Shown here: positions 11,540 through 22,339 of the stretch, in pieces | How the letters are laid out: every line of letters starts with the position of its first letter | Position numbering within the stretch: the first letter of the stretch is position 1 | NCBI RefSeq assembly: GCF_040412425.1 | Contig: NC_089768.1 | Coordinates: 699,001 to 763,000 of the forward strand | Length of the DNA stretch: 64,000 nt | Direction: 5' to 3' | DNA from: Macrobrachium rosenbergii | Lineage: Eukaryota > Arthropoda > Malacostraca > Decapoda > Palaemonidae | Notes under the pieces: generated by a model | The model's database searches: none | What the model saw: only the letters and a program-made list of their open reading frames with translations | Told to the model about the DNA's origin: nothing | Position numbers and translations under genes: made by a program

Positions 11540-14500
11540 TCTGCTGGGTCACCGGATAGTGCCGCGGCTCTTCGAAGTTAGCTGGGAGGTGCGGTGTAAG
11601 CGGGAGCAGCTGTCTGTGGTGCTGCCTGGATGCTTCCAGGCATGGCCACACGACTTCTTTTTGGGTTGGGGTCTACAGACACCCAGTCGTCCTTCCCGTG
11701 CATGGCCAACCGGAATGCTTTGGCGTTCCTCTCCAGCACACGGAAGGGCCCCTGTAGGGCCTGGTTAAGGGTGGGCGGATGGTGTCGTTCATGACGAAGA
11801 TGTGGGTGGTGGAGGACAGGCTGGGAGGCATAAAAGCAGACGTCCCATCAGTATACGTCCGCTGGCAGGGGGCGAACTTCCCGACCGTGTCACGGAGCCT
11901 CTGGACTGTCAGGTTGTGGCGATCCCCGTGATGAGTTCGCCCAGGACTACAAGGGGCTCCCCGTAGACTTTTTCTGCTGCGGATGGGTCGCTGTTGGCTC
12001 TGGGCGCGGTCCTCAGCCCGAGGAGGACCCAAGGCAGCTGGTACTTCCAATCCTCAGCAGTGCAGCGGGCCATGAGGGACGTTTTCAGGGACCTGTGGAA
12101 TCTCTCCACCAATCTGTTGGCCGCAGGGTTGTAGGCAGTGGTGCTGTGGTGAGAGGTCCACAGCAGGTGTGCCAGGGTGGACCACAGCTTGGACAGGAAG
12201 GCAGGACCCTTGTTGGTGGTTATGTGGTCTGGGACACCGAACCGGCTGATCCAGCTGGAGAGGAGGGCCTCGGTGCACGCACTGGTGGTGGCTTCCTGCA
12301 TAGGCATTGCCTCAGACCACCTGGTGGAGCGGTCAACAATCGTCAGGAGGTATCTGGCCCCGCCTGATGGTGGAAGGGGGCCTATCACGTCTACATGGAT
12401 GTGTCCGAACCGCCTCCCCAGCTGGGGAAACTCGCCCAACCCCGACTCGGTGTACTGCCCTACCTTGCTGGTCTGGCACCGGATGCACTGTCTTGCCCAG
12501 GCTGTCGCGTCCTTCCGTATATTGTGCCAGATGAACTTCTCTGCCAACAGCTTGGATGTTGTCCTGCTGGAGGGGTGAGACAGCCCGTGGATAACGTCAA
12601 ACACCAGACGGCGGCGGGAGGTGGGTACCAGGGGGTGGGGTTTGCCGGTGCTTACATCGCACAGCAGTGTTGGCCCCCCAGGGGCGAGGGGCACGTCCTT
12701 CCACCTGAGCGATGTGATGGCGGTGCGGTAGGCTGGAATCTTCAGGTCGGCGGTCTGCTCCTGGGCGAGGTCCCCGTAGTCGATCCCGAGCTGCACCACG
12801 TTGAGCTCGATCCTCGAGAGGGCATCTGCTACAGGGTTCTTCCTGCCAGGGAGGTATTTGATTGTGCAGGTGAACTCAGCGATGGCCGCGAGATGCCACT
12901 GCTGCCTGGAAGACCATGCGTCCCCCAGCTTTGTGAAGGCGTGGACCAGTGGCTGGTGACCCGTCCAGAATGTGAAGGGCATACCCTCCAGGAGGAACTT
13001 GAAGTGACATACCGCCTGATACACTGCGCACAGTTCACTGTCGAAGGTGCTGTAGTGGGACTCTGCGGGCTGAACTTCCTGCTGAAGAAGGCGATGGGCT
13101 GGGGGGCTCCGGAGACGAGCTGCTCCAGGACGGCCCCACAGGCGACGTTGCTGGCATCCGTCGTCAGCTGGAGGGGGGCGTTGGGGTCCTAGTGGGCCAA
13201 GGCAGTTGCCTCGGCGAGGGCAGCCTTCGTCAGGGAGAAGGCCTGCTGTTGGTCGGGTCCCCACACTAAGGCCTTCGGGCAGCCCTTCAGGATCTCCGTC
13301 AGGGGGGCCATGGTGTGCGCGACCCTGGGGATGAACCTCCTGTAGTACTTGACCATCCCCAGGAATTCTTGTATGGCCTTGACAGAGGTAGGGGTGGGGA
13401 ACCTGGTAACGGCTGAGACTTTTGATGCGAGTGGACGGATGCCTCCCGGTGATATCTTGTGGCCCAGGAAGTCGACTCTTTCAACGCCGAAGGTGCATTT
13501 ATCAAACCTGACGACGAGGCTGTTTTCCTGCAGGTGCTGCAGGACCTTCCAGATGTGTCGCAGGTGCTCTTTGTGGCATCTGGAAAATATCAGAATATCA
13601 TCTACATAACAGACGCAGAAGTTCAGGTCACCCAGGATGCTGTCCATCAGTCTTTGGAAGGTTGCCCCCACATTCCTCAGGCTGAAGCTGGAGAAGGCGA
13701 AGACATAGGATCAGAAGGGCGTGATGATGGCGGTTTTGAGGATGTCCTCTGGAGCTACTGGTACCTGAAAGTAGGACTTCAAAAGGTCTAATTTAGAAAA
13801 TAGTTTGGCCCCGTGAAAAGAGGCCGTGAGATCCTGCATGTTTGGAAGGGGGTAATGATCTGGTTCAGTTGCGAGGCTGAGCCGCCTGTAGTCACTGCAG
13901 GGTCTCCAGGAGCCATCTGGTTTCTACACCATATGGAGGTGAGAGGCCCACGGGGGCTGGAGTCCTTCCTGCATATGCCCATATGCTCAATCTTGGTGAA
14001 TGTGCCCTTGGCCTCCTGAAGGCGCTGAGGAGGGAGCCTCCGGAACCTTGAGTGCATTGGGGGGCCCTTTGTTTTAATGTGGTGGTAGATTCCATGCTTT
14101 GCAGGGGCCCCGGGCACCTGATGTAGTTCGGGCTTGAAGATGTCGGGGAACTCTTTCAGTAGATGGGTGTACTGGTGTGGGGCGATGGAGAAGATGGCAG
14201 GTGCGATGGGGCCTGTCGCCAGGGGGTAGGACTGGCAGGAGTCGGTGTCCAACAGGCGCTTGCGACCGACGTCAACTGCCAGGTCGAAGTGGGCGAGGAA
14301 GTCTGTGCCCAGGAGTGGGGTCCTCATGTCCGCAACTATGAAGTTCCAATTGTACCTCCAGCCAAGGATGGAGATCGACAGGAGCTTGGTGCTGTAGGAG
14401 AGGAAGGAGGACCCGTTGGCGGCCGTCAGGGAGGCAGCCGGGTCCGGCGGGCGTTTGCGGTCCTCTCTGGATGGCGGGAACACTGATCGTACGGCTCCAG

Positions 14501-14585
14501 TGTCGACCAGCATCATCCTGCCGGAGATGGTGTCGTGGACGTAAAACCCTAATGGTTTTGGGCTCTTGGGTTCTTCTGCTGCCAA
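11540..14585 (-). pseudogene. pol: Gypsy-1a Pol: protease, RT, RNase H, integrase (broken)
   Basis: Polyprotein that processes Gag-Pol, copies the RNA and integrates the DNA. The aspartic protease site LVDTGA is intact (about 14500). RT motifs are split: a frame change follows near 14000, then YVDD is present (CVCYVDDILIF, about 13600). A stop interrupts ALAH*DPNAP near 13190, and a frame change follows inside RNase H. RNase H to integrase is open again from about 13060 to 11909. The integrase zinc finger keeps HGLSH and CIRCQ, and DVIGP and YLLTIVDRSTRW are visible, but the second catalytic Asp is Asn (HITTNKGPAF). A last frame (12050-11673) holds TRPYRGP. Stops, frameshifts and the Asp-to-Asn change make it inactive. 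Confidence 0.85.
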
Positions 14586-15336
14586 GGCGACCTATGCTGT
14601 TGGCTGCCGCCTCCCCGATTTTTGGATGGGTGAAGGAGCAGGGGGGTTGACAGTTCCGGGCATCCTTGCCATACCACTGGTGGTAGTAGCAAGGCCATGG
14701 TTGTTGCTTCTTGTGGTGGTAGGTTGGCCGCCTCCTGGTGACAGAGCTTATCTCCTCCACACTTTCCTCCGGCTGGAGGGAGTTGATGGGGTGTGGGGGC
14801 ATGGATGCCAGCTTCACTGCCCTCGTGGAGTCTGTGAACTGCTGCGCCGTCCTGATCAGGTCGTCGAGCGGCACTGTATAAGGCTTGAGGATCTGGGTTT
14901 GAACCTCTGGGAGGAGCTGACGGAGGAAGATCTCCCTTGGCAGGCTTATCTCCGACTGCATGCCGCTGGCGTCTGTCCCGGGCAGGATGAGGAGGTCCTG
15001 GATCACACTCCAAGTCTCCCTGAGGTTCTGGTCGTGTCGAGGGTTGTTTACGAGGTCAAGGGCACAGGCGGCCTGCTTGGAGACTGGCAGGGAGCAGGTC
15101 TCCACGAGCGAAGCCTTCAGCTTTTCATAGGTGACGGGACCTGCGGCAGACACCCACAGGGCGAGCTTCCTGTAGACCTCTTCGGGGAGATCGTTGATCA
15201 TGGCATCTGCCTGCAGCACCTCGTCGTTGAGTCCCGCCAGTCCGAACTGCCCCTCGACCCTGTAGAGCCATGGTGACGGGTTGCCGTGCATGAAGGGCGG
15301 CAGCTTTATGGTGAGGGCGGTCCTTGTTTGGTCCAT
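14272..15336 (-). CDS. gag: Gypsy-1a Gag (open, overlaps pol in another frame)
   Basis: Capsid/nucleocapsid precursor. It starts MDQTRTALTIKLPPF at an ATG. A capsid-like part follows (NPSPWLYRVEGQFGLAG, DLPEEVYRKLALWV), and then a zinc-knuckle-like segment CYYHQWYGKDARNCQPPC (C-x2-H-x9-C-x3-C), typical of arthropod gypsy elements. The recognisable Gag ends near 14570, where pol begins in a different frame; the remaining open codons are probably a pol shadow. The gag-pol overlap suggests programmed frameshifting, as in related elements, though no slip site was proven. This is the only apparently unbroken gypsy gag in the window; the same gene in gypsy-1b has two frameshifts. With no 5' LTR it is unlikely to be expressed from its own promoter. 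Confidence 0.75.
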   Translation of the reverse strand: MDQTRTALTIKLPPFMHGNPSPWLYRVEGQFGLAGLNDEVLQADAMINDLPEEVYRKLALWVSAAGPVTYEKLKASLVETCSLPVSKQAACALDLVNNPRHDQNLRETWSVIQDLLILPGTDASGMQSEISLPREIFLRQLLPEVQTQILKPYTVPLDDLIRTAQQFTDSTRAVKLASMPPHPINSLQPEESVEEISSVTRRRPTYHHKKQQPWPCYYHQWYGKDARNCQPPCSFTHPKIGEAAANSIGRLGSRRTQEPKTIRVLRPRHHLRQDDAGRHWSRTISVPAIQRGPQTPAGPGCLPDGRQRVLLPLLQHQAPVDLHPWLEVQLELHSCGHEDPTPGHRLPRPLRPGS

Positions 15337-15489
15337 CAGGTGGGTTGTGCACGAGGGAGATATCTGAGCCCGCGAAGTTTGCAGTTATTTGTATGTGGGA
15401 GGGAATGTCAGCGTCCATACTCACTACTGCACTCTTACTTGGAGTGGGTTATGTTATAACCCTGATAAAGAGAGACATTACTATTTTTC

Positions 15490-16985
15490 TTATTTTGTAA
15501 CGCTGGCGGGGCCCGGTCAAAAAAAGAAGGAAGGATGAAGAAAAGTAAACAAGAAGGGCAGCTAGATCAGGTCAAGTGAATGAAATAAGCAGGAAGAACA
15601 TAACAATCATAAGGAATATAGAAATAGAGTCCCTAATATTTGTTGATGATATAATGTTCCCCACCAGCAGGAAAGAAGGTATAGAAATGGCAATTGGCAA
15701 CTGCCGCAGCCTGGAGCAACTGAAAAAGTTCAAATTTAACACTAAGCCAAGCAAGTCAGCAGTGCTGATAATAGATAGAAGAACAAAGGGCCAGACAGTC
15801 CACATAAGAACAGAATTAAAAAACGGCCCAATTAGTAGTGTAAGCGAATATAAATACCTAGGAGAGTGGTACACCCAAAATGGTTCACAAGAAACAAGTA
15901 TTAAATCGAGAAAACAAAAAGTAGAGTACCTACTAAGAGAAATAAGAAAATATGGAGACGTAAAGAAAGTAGGAAATATGGCATTAGAAGTAAGGAAAAA
16001 GATCTATGAAACAGTGGTGGTCCCAACATTATTTGCCAACATAGAGACCTGGAGCAACTTAACAGAAAACGAGTCAAACGCTCTAGAGCAAATGCAATAC
16101 AGGATCCTCCGAGGAATGTATGAACAGCCAAAGGGCACGCCCTACTGGGGAATTTTAGCGGAGTCCGGCATATGGCCAGTTGCCTATAGAATTGAATACA
16201 AGAAAATAATGCTATTCCACAATATTATAAATTCAGACAAGAAAAGGCTAATCAAAGAAATAGTAGAAGACCAGTTAAGAGCCCCTACGGGCTGTGCTGG
16301 ACAAAAGGCATAGAAAAGATAAGTAAAAGTACAATATAGATATAAATGGAATGGGAAAATATGCCAAAAAAGAACTGAAACAGGAAATTAAGAGAAGAAT
16401 AACGCAAGATATCGAAAAGACATTGGAAGAAAAGAAGAAAGAAATGAAGAAGCTGAGATTCATAGATAACTTTGAAGAAAATAAGTATCTAAGGGAACTA
16501 GAGACAAAGGATGCATGCTTAATAATGAAAACCAGGCTGAATATGTTGGACCTGAAAGCTAACTACCGGGGAAGATATAAGGATGAGGTCTGTGATAACT
16601 GCAGAATAGAGGAGGACAGCACAGAACATTTGTTCAGGTGTAAAACCGTACAAAAAATAGAAAACTTAACATTAGAGACTCTGAAAGCCCCGAACAGAAA
16701 ACTAGTGGAATACATAAGAATAGCCATGAAAATAAAGGACGTCACCAACCCAGAAAACAACGGCACCAGTTAAAAAGTAAAAGTAACGTAAAAGGAGGAG
16801 TAATAAAAGTAAATAAATTCAGAAATATTAAGGATCATTTGGGAGGTTAAGGGGTAGGGTGCTAAATTAAATGAAAAACTGTTAAATAATATATATAATG
16901 TAAAGAAAAATAAAACTGAGAAAAATTGTATTGATATAATGTAAAGTAAAAATAAAAGTGTAAAAATGTATTCAAAGGGAATAAA
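15490..16985 (+). mobile_element. 5'-truncated non-LTR (LINE-like) retrotransposon
   Basis: Carries the carboxyl half of a non-LTR reverse transcriptase followed by a cysteine/histidine motif and an A/T-rich 3' region. The lower side adjoins the leader of gypsy-1a and the upper side enters the inverted repeat at 16960. The clade cannot be decided from this fragment; the C-x2-C-x8-H-x4-C motif occurs in several LINE clades. Confidence 0.65.
15576..16773 (+). pseudogene. LINE-like reverse transcriptase carboxyl region
   Basis: The first open part (15576-16313) has the RT catalytic box as FVDDI (ESLIFVDDIMFPTSR) and the downstream SEYKYLGEWYTQNG motif, followed by a helical thumb-like region with VVPTLFANIETWSN and EQMQYRILRGMY. 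After stops and a frame change near 16313, the second part (16351-16773) is Lys/Glu rich and ends in a CCHC motif, CDNCRIEEDSTEHLFRC, seen at the end of many LINE ORF2 proteins. The endonuclease and the first RT motifs are missing, so it is a 5' truncation, the usual fate of LINE insertions. A cellular copy with its own role is very unlikely. Confidence 0.7.
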
Positions 16986-17078
16986 GCTTCGCACCTCATG
17001 AGAATCGTGTAGTGTGCCCGCAACTGTGTTTGCGGAGTGAGCGCTTAGGAACCAGGAACCAGAACCAGGTCAATAACT
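16960..17078 (+). repeat. Left arm of an about 110-bp inverted repeat
   Basis: Contains GGGAATAAAGCTTCGCACC, CATGAGAATCGTGTAGTG and GCGCTTAGGAACCAGGAACC. It is nearly the perfect reverse complement of 17368-17478. Confidence 0.9.
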
Positions 17079-17224
17079 CTAGGTGTAGTATATTAAGATG
17101 TAAACCTGTACCATAGGGAAGGGACAATAAACATGTGAGTACTTTACACGAAGTGTGTATTTAATCCACCTTAAGCCCACGAAAGTCTTAAGTTATGACA
17201 GCCCCAATAAACCATAAACAACCC

Positions 17225-17294
<70 letters not shown>

Positions 17295-17367
17295 TAATAA
17301 TAACAGATTCTGGAGATGACACTTCATCATTACAAAAACAGAGAATAAGTCATTTAAGGAACAGTCG
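17079..17367. repeat. Spacer of the inverted repeat with (AAT)n
   Basis: Holds an LTR-like or UTR-like piece with GGGACAATAAACATG, then a pure (AAT)n run at 17225-17294. The poly-Asn frame through the run is not a gene. Confidence 0.9.
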
Positions 17368-17478
17368 CCTCATTGGTTCCTGGTTCCTGGTTCCTAAGCG
17401 CTCACTCCACAAACACAGTTGCGGGTACACTACACGATTCTCATGAGGTGCGAAGCTTTATTCCCTTGGATACATTAT
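17368..17478 (-). repeat. Right arm of the inverted repeat
   Basis: Reverse complement of 16965-17075 with a few mismatches. The outer end stops near GGATACATT. Confidence 0.9.
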
Positions 17479-18545
17479 CCCATCTTTCCCACAATTTAGG
17501 TCTTCTTCTTGCCTCACTGCTTAGGATGCTTAGGAGCCGTTTTAATATCGATAACAAAGAAAACTCATTTAGTCAACAGACGTGAAGATGGCCGCTCTGG
17601 AAATAGAAAGTATCATTTTTTTAAAGAATACCTTAGCACAGGTTGTCATTCGGCCATCAACGCTGCATCTGAAATAACTGAGAACCTGCCTTTTTACTTG
17701 AGAAAAGTTCAGTTGAAACGGCAACAGTAGTTGGATATAATTGAATAAGTTTATCAAAGAAAGAAAAGTTTATGGCTCGATTTTTTCTTCTTCTCGTGGT
17801 TTAGATTATAACAATCGTCCGTTAATTCACTGCCAATCGGCTCTTTCAACGTCATAGCTTGTGGGGTTATCCTGCTATAAGCCTCGATGTTCTTAGCAGC
17901 AAATATGAACAAGTGACGTATGATACAGATGTTTGAGAGTTGAAAACAGAGTTCAATCTTTTTTTAAAGATTTCGAATCCTAATAAAGATATTCTCCTCC
18001 CTGCAAGAAATTTTCGAATACGTAATTGTTAGCATATATCTAGGAGATATATACTGCCTTTGAAGTCTTCTAAGAGTTATGTTGACAACCCCTGTGACAG
18101 TTGCAAGGGCTTAAAGAAGTTACAGCAGAATGGAAAGCATAAAAAATGTACCACATGAATATTCGCAATTGTTCTGTTTATTTATATTCACATGTATATC
18201 CGCCACTACAGCACTTACGCAGAGTTTATAGTATTTTATTGCGTTCCTCGGCAGCCGATCAAGATGTACAGTCATCTACACCACGTTATGTACATTACGT
18301 GATGGTTGAACATATTTCCTGTGCCTATAACCGTTATTCGACATCAGCTGTAATGCTCAAAACTATTTTTTGTCTAGAATTAGTCTAACTACAGTCCTGG
18401 GCACATTTCCTGTGTTTGATAAAGTAGAACAATGCTTACAGTAATATTCTGTCTTGGTTACAAATAACTGTAACTTTTAATGGTCTAGAACATTTAATAT
18501 ATACTTTTTCTATAAATTAATTTTTTTTCGTTCCTTTATTTGTAG
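17479..18545. other. Non-coding sequence without recognised content
   Basis: AT-rich, no motif-bearing frame and no match elsewhere in the window. Confidence 0.4.
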
Positions 18546-19819
<1,274 letters not shown>

Positions 19820-20436
19820 AATTTGGGTGATTCTAAGTCCTTTTACGGCTTCTGGTAACGGGGGCGAGTTTGTTTGTTGGCCCCCAAGTGTCGTCTGCCC
19901 CCTACCTCTGTTCAGCAGTAAAGGGGGACTGTGGGAACCCGGGGTTCTGGATGGGGGAAAACAGAGAAGTGGAGCGGACATGTTTACGTTACGGGGGTTG
20001 CTGGAGGGGAAAACGAGAGGGACCCTATTGGGAGGGTGCGGCTGAAAGGGTGGGGGCGGGGGCTAACGAAGCGGGGAGGGAGAAATTTCCTCACGTGCCC
20101 CAAAAGCGGGGGGTGAGTGGGGAGCGGTGCAAGAAGCGGGTGGGAGGTAGATTGTGCAAGGGGGAAACGCGTTGGGAACGAATGCAAGTAGAAGCATAAC
20201 CCTGGGGTGGGGGAGGAGGAAACACTACCCGGGAAGGGGACGGGGACAAAAATCTGTATGTTTTGGCGCAGTTAGGCGTTGGGGGGGAAGGGTTTGCGTG
20301 TGGGATTTTGGGGGGGAAGGGGGAAACTTACGTGACCGTAACGGGAATGGTTATGACAGTAGAGCAAAGAAACCATAAATGCTTGAGAAAAATGTGGCCG
20401 GGCAGAATGTATCTTTTGGGGTACACGTATGCTTTC
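19820..20436 (+). other. G-rich block
   Basis: Many runs of three to eight G on the plus strand between about 19860 and 20330, unlike its AT-rich surroundings. Open frames are long on both strands only because of the composition. No protein motif is seen. Confidence 0.5.
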
Positions 20437-20775
20437 GCCGTGTTTAGTACTGGGTTGGCGGGTTAAATGCATTTCGCCGTGTTTAGTACTGGGTTGGCGG
20501 GTTAAATGCATTTCGCCGTGTTTAGTACTGGGTTGGCGGGTTAAATGCATTTCGCCGTGTTTAGTACTGGGTTGGCGGGTTAAATGCATTTTATGTGTTT
20601 AGTACTGGGTTGGCGGGTTAAATGCATTTCGCCGTGTTTAGTACTGGGTTGGCGGGTTAAATGCATTTCGCCGTGTTTAGTACTGGGTTGGCGGGTTAAA
20701 TGCATTTCGCCGTGTTTAGTACTGGGTTGGCGGGTTAAATGCATTTCGCCGTGTTTAGTACAGTGTTGGGTTCGG
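20437..20775 (+). repeat. 39-bp minisatellite, 8 full units plus part
   Basis: Unit GCCGTGTTTAGTACTGGGTT followed by GGCGGGTTAAATGCATTTC. Unit five starts TTATGTG in place of TTCGCCGTG. The partial ninth unit ends at GTACAGTGTTGGG. Because 39 is divisible by three, the minus strand reads a 13-residue repeat (MHLTRQPSTKHGE), but nothing supports a real protein. Confidence 0.95.
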
Positions 20776-20861
20776 GGAAATGGAATCCCGCTGGTTATGA
20801 TGAGGAAATAGAGAAACGATGCTGCCGTGCAAAAAATGTGTGTAGGGAAAGTTTTTTGTTT

Positions 20862-21490
20862 GTTCAGACACAATATACAAACGCTTGGTCCTTTACATTA
20901 GGGGATTACTTTCGGGCGTAGGCTGGAAACGGCCGTTGAACTTCAAACAAGGTGGTTAGGCAGTTAACTATTGTCCGGGAGGCGGGAGTACCGCCTGCCC
21001 AGATGTAAACATTCCAATTTGCTTTTGGCCGTCGTAGCGCACGAACGTTGTTGTTCGTCGCTCTCTGTCTGACTGCTCTTTTTTCATCAATTTGGTGGGG
21101 AATCTTACTTTTTTTATTTAAATCTTGAATCGTGGACAAACCAACAAAGCCTTCCTATTCCCAGCGTGTATGTCCTGGGGTGGGAGGGAAGAAATGTAAC
21201 TCTTTTCGGTATAGCGTCGACGCGGACCCACACGCCCTCTGCCCATCTTGCAGGGAGCATGTGTGTTCGATCGATGCTCCCTGTAGTGAGTGTTGCTCTT
21301 GGTCCCCCAAGCAATGGAGGAAGTTCGAGGGGAGGAGACGTAAGCCTACGAATGTGTCAGGTTCGTTTCTCCCTCCCGGCGAGGTTGCTTATCAAGAATT
21401 TACTGTTATTTTTTTTGTTGGTCAGCGGGGTAATTAACCTCAGAAGTTGTGTGCTGGGCAATCGGAATGCTATCTCGCATGCGTAGTATT
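20862..21490 (+). mobile_element. DIRS-A1 left-end fragment
   Basis: Begins with the DIRS-A left tip GTTCAGACACAATATAC, carries the ITR (TTGAACTTCAAACAAGG, A1 type), a short leader and the first codons of gag, and ends at the start of repeat R1 near 21490. Confidence 0.8.
21132..21420 (+). pseudogene. gag: DIRS-A1 gag amino end (truncated)
   Basis: Starts MDKPTKPSYSQRV at an ATG about 270 bp from the element tip. It encodes a cysteine-rich domain: CPGVGGKKC, then DADPHALCPSCREHVC, then PCSEC and SWSPKQW. The spacing suggests one or two zinc sites. The same layout is found at the start of gag in DIRS-A copy 1, DIRS-B (25085) and DIRS-C (45621). This fragment keeps that domain in one clean frame and then ends about 80 residues in, so no function is likely. 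Its value is as the best-preserved A1 example of the domain. Confidence 0.65.
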
Positions 21491-21872
21491 ATAGGGGATC
21501 TTTTGATAAAAAGTGGAGTTTCCTTCACCAGGGGGTCCAGGTGGCTCCGCCCCCTGGCTAAGTAACACATCCTGCTAAGTTAGGTTAGGTTACGGTACAT
21601 TAATTTAATATACTGTAGTTCCTTTTATAAAAGGTTTCATTAGCCAGTCCCTTCTTGAACATGACTTCCTAATGACTTGCGCATGCGCAGAACCATCCAT
21701 AACAACAACATGGCAGTCCGGTCTTTCTCCCAGTGTTTACCCCCACCCAAAACCCTGCGTTCCCAAAGGGTCCCCAACTACGTTGGGTAGATATGAGGTT
21801 AATAATAATTGACCGACAATAACCACCACCATCTACTTCATCAGCAACACTAAAAGTAAGGAAAAATCAATT
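21491..21872 (-). repeat. Interspersed repeat R1, copy 2 (inverted)
   Basis: Reverse complement of the R1 sequence at 5348-5715. It fills exactly the space between the DIRS-A1 fragment and the DIRS-A left tip at 21873. Confidence 0.65.
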
Positions 21873-22116
21873 GTTCCAACACGATATGCAAACCGTCGGT
21901 CCTTTACAGTAGGAATTACTTTAAGCGTAGGCTGGAAACAGCTGTTGAACTTTCGAACATGGTGGTCAGGCAGTTAACTACTGTCCAGGAGGCAGGAGTG
22001 CTGCCTGCCTGGATGCAAAAATTCCAGTTTGCTTTCGGCCGTCGTAGACTGCAGACGTTGTTTTCCCGCTCTCTGCCTGACTGCTGTTGAGCTTTTCCCA
22101 GTGGGAACTTTCTTTT
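21873..22116 (+). mobile_element. DIRS-A left ITR fragment interrupted by copy 2
   Basis: Starts GTTCCAACACGATATGC and has the A1-type internal word TTGAACTTTCGAACATGG. After the start of its leader (GAGCTTTTCCCAGTGGGAAC) the next DIRS-A left tip begins at 22117. The remainder of this copy is not seen to the right of copy 2. Confidence 0.7.
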
Positions 22117-22290
22117 GTTCCAACACGATATACAAACCGTCAATCCTTTACATTAGGAATTACTTTCAGTATAGGCTGGAAATGACCGTTAAACTCTTGA
22201 GCAAGGTGGTTAGGCAGTAACTACCATCAGGTAGGCGGGAATACCTGCCTGCCCGGATATAAACATGCGTTGCAGAAGTGGTTTCGGATC
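22117..22290 (+). repeat. Left ITR of DIRS-A copy 2 (A2 type)
   Basis: Starts GTTCCAACACGATATAC and contains TTAAACTCTTGAGCAAGG. The right ITR of copy 3 (45110-45315) contains the exact complement of this 18-mer; the right ITR of copy 2 itself does not. Confidence 0.8.
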
Positions 22291-22339
22291 TCTCTATCTG
22301 ACTGTCGTTAAGCTCTTATTATTCTGGTGGGATCTTAAT

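Larger units (their letters stand above)
11118..15480 (-). mobile_element. Gypsy-1a, Ty3/gypsy LTR retrotransposon without visible 5' LTR
   Basis: In element orientation: gag (15336-14560), protease/RT/RNase H/integrase (14585-11540), a polypurine tract (about 11500-11486) and the 3' LTR (11485-11118). The 5' LTR should lie above 15336. Only about 140 bp of leader-like sequence is seen before a LINE-like fragment begins near 15490, so the 5' LTR and primer-binding site are lost. Protein order (integrase after RNase H) and motifs place it in Ty3/gypsy. No env gene is present. The closest relative in the window is gypsy-1b at 58579-62360. Confidence 0.85.

Noticed and set aside
12395..13192. 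265-codon plus-strand open frame
   Set aside because: Antisense shadow of the gypsy-1a RNase H and integrase genes; the same shadow appears opposite gypsy-1b at 59664-60224.
17195..17446. Poly-Asn protein
   Set aside because: Translation of an (AAT)n microsatellite.
21570..21600. Interstitial telomere repeat (TTAGG)
   Set aside because: Only two units of TTAGG are present, both inside repeat R1; this is chance level.
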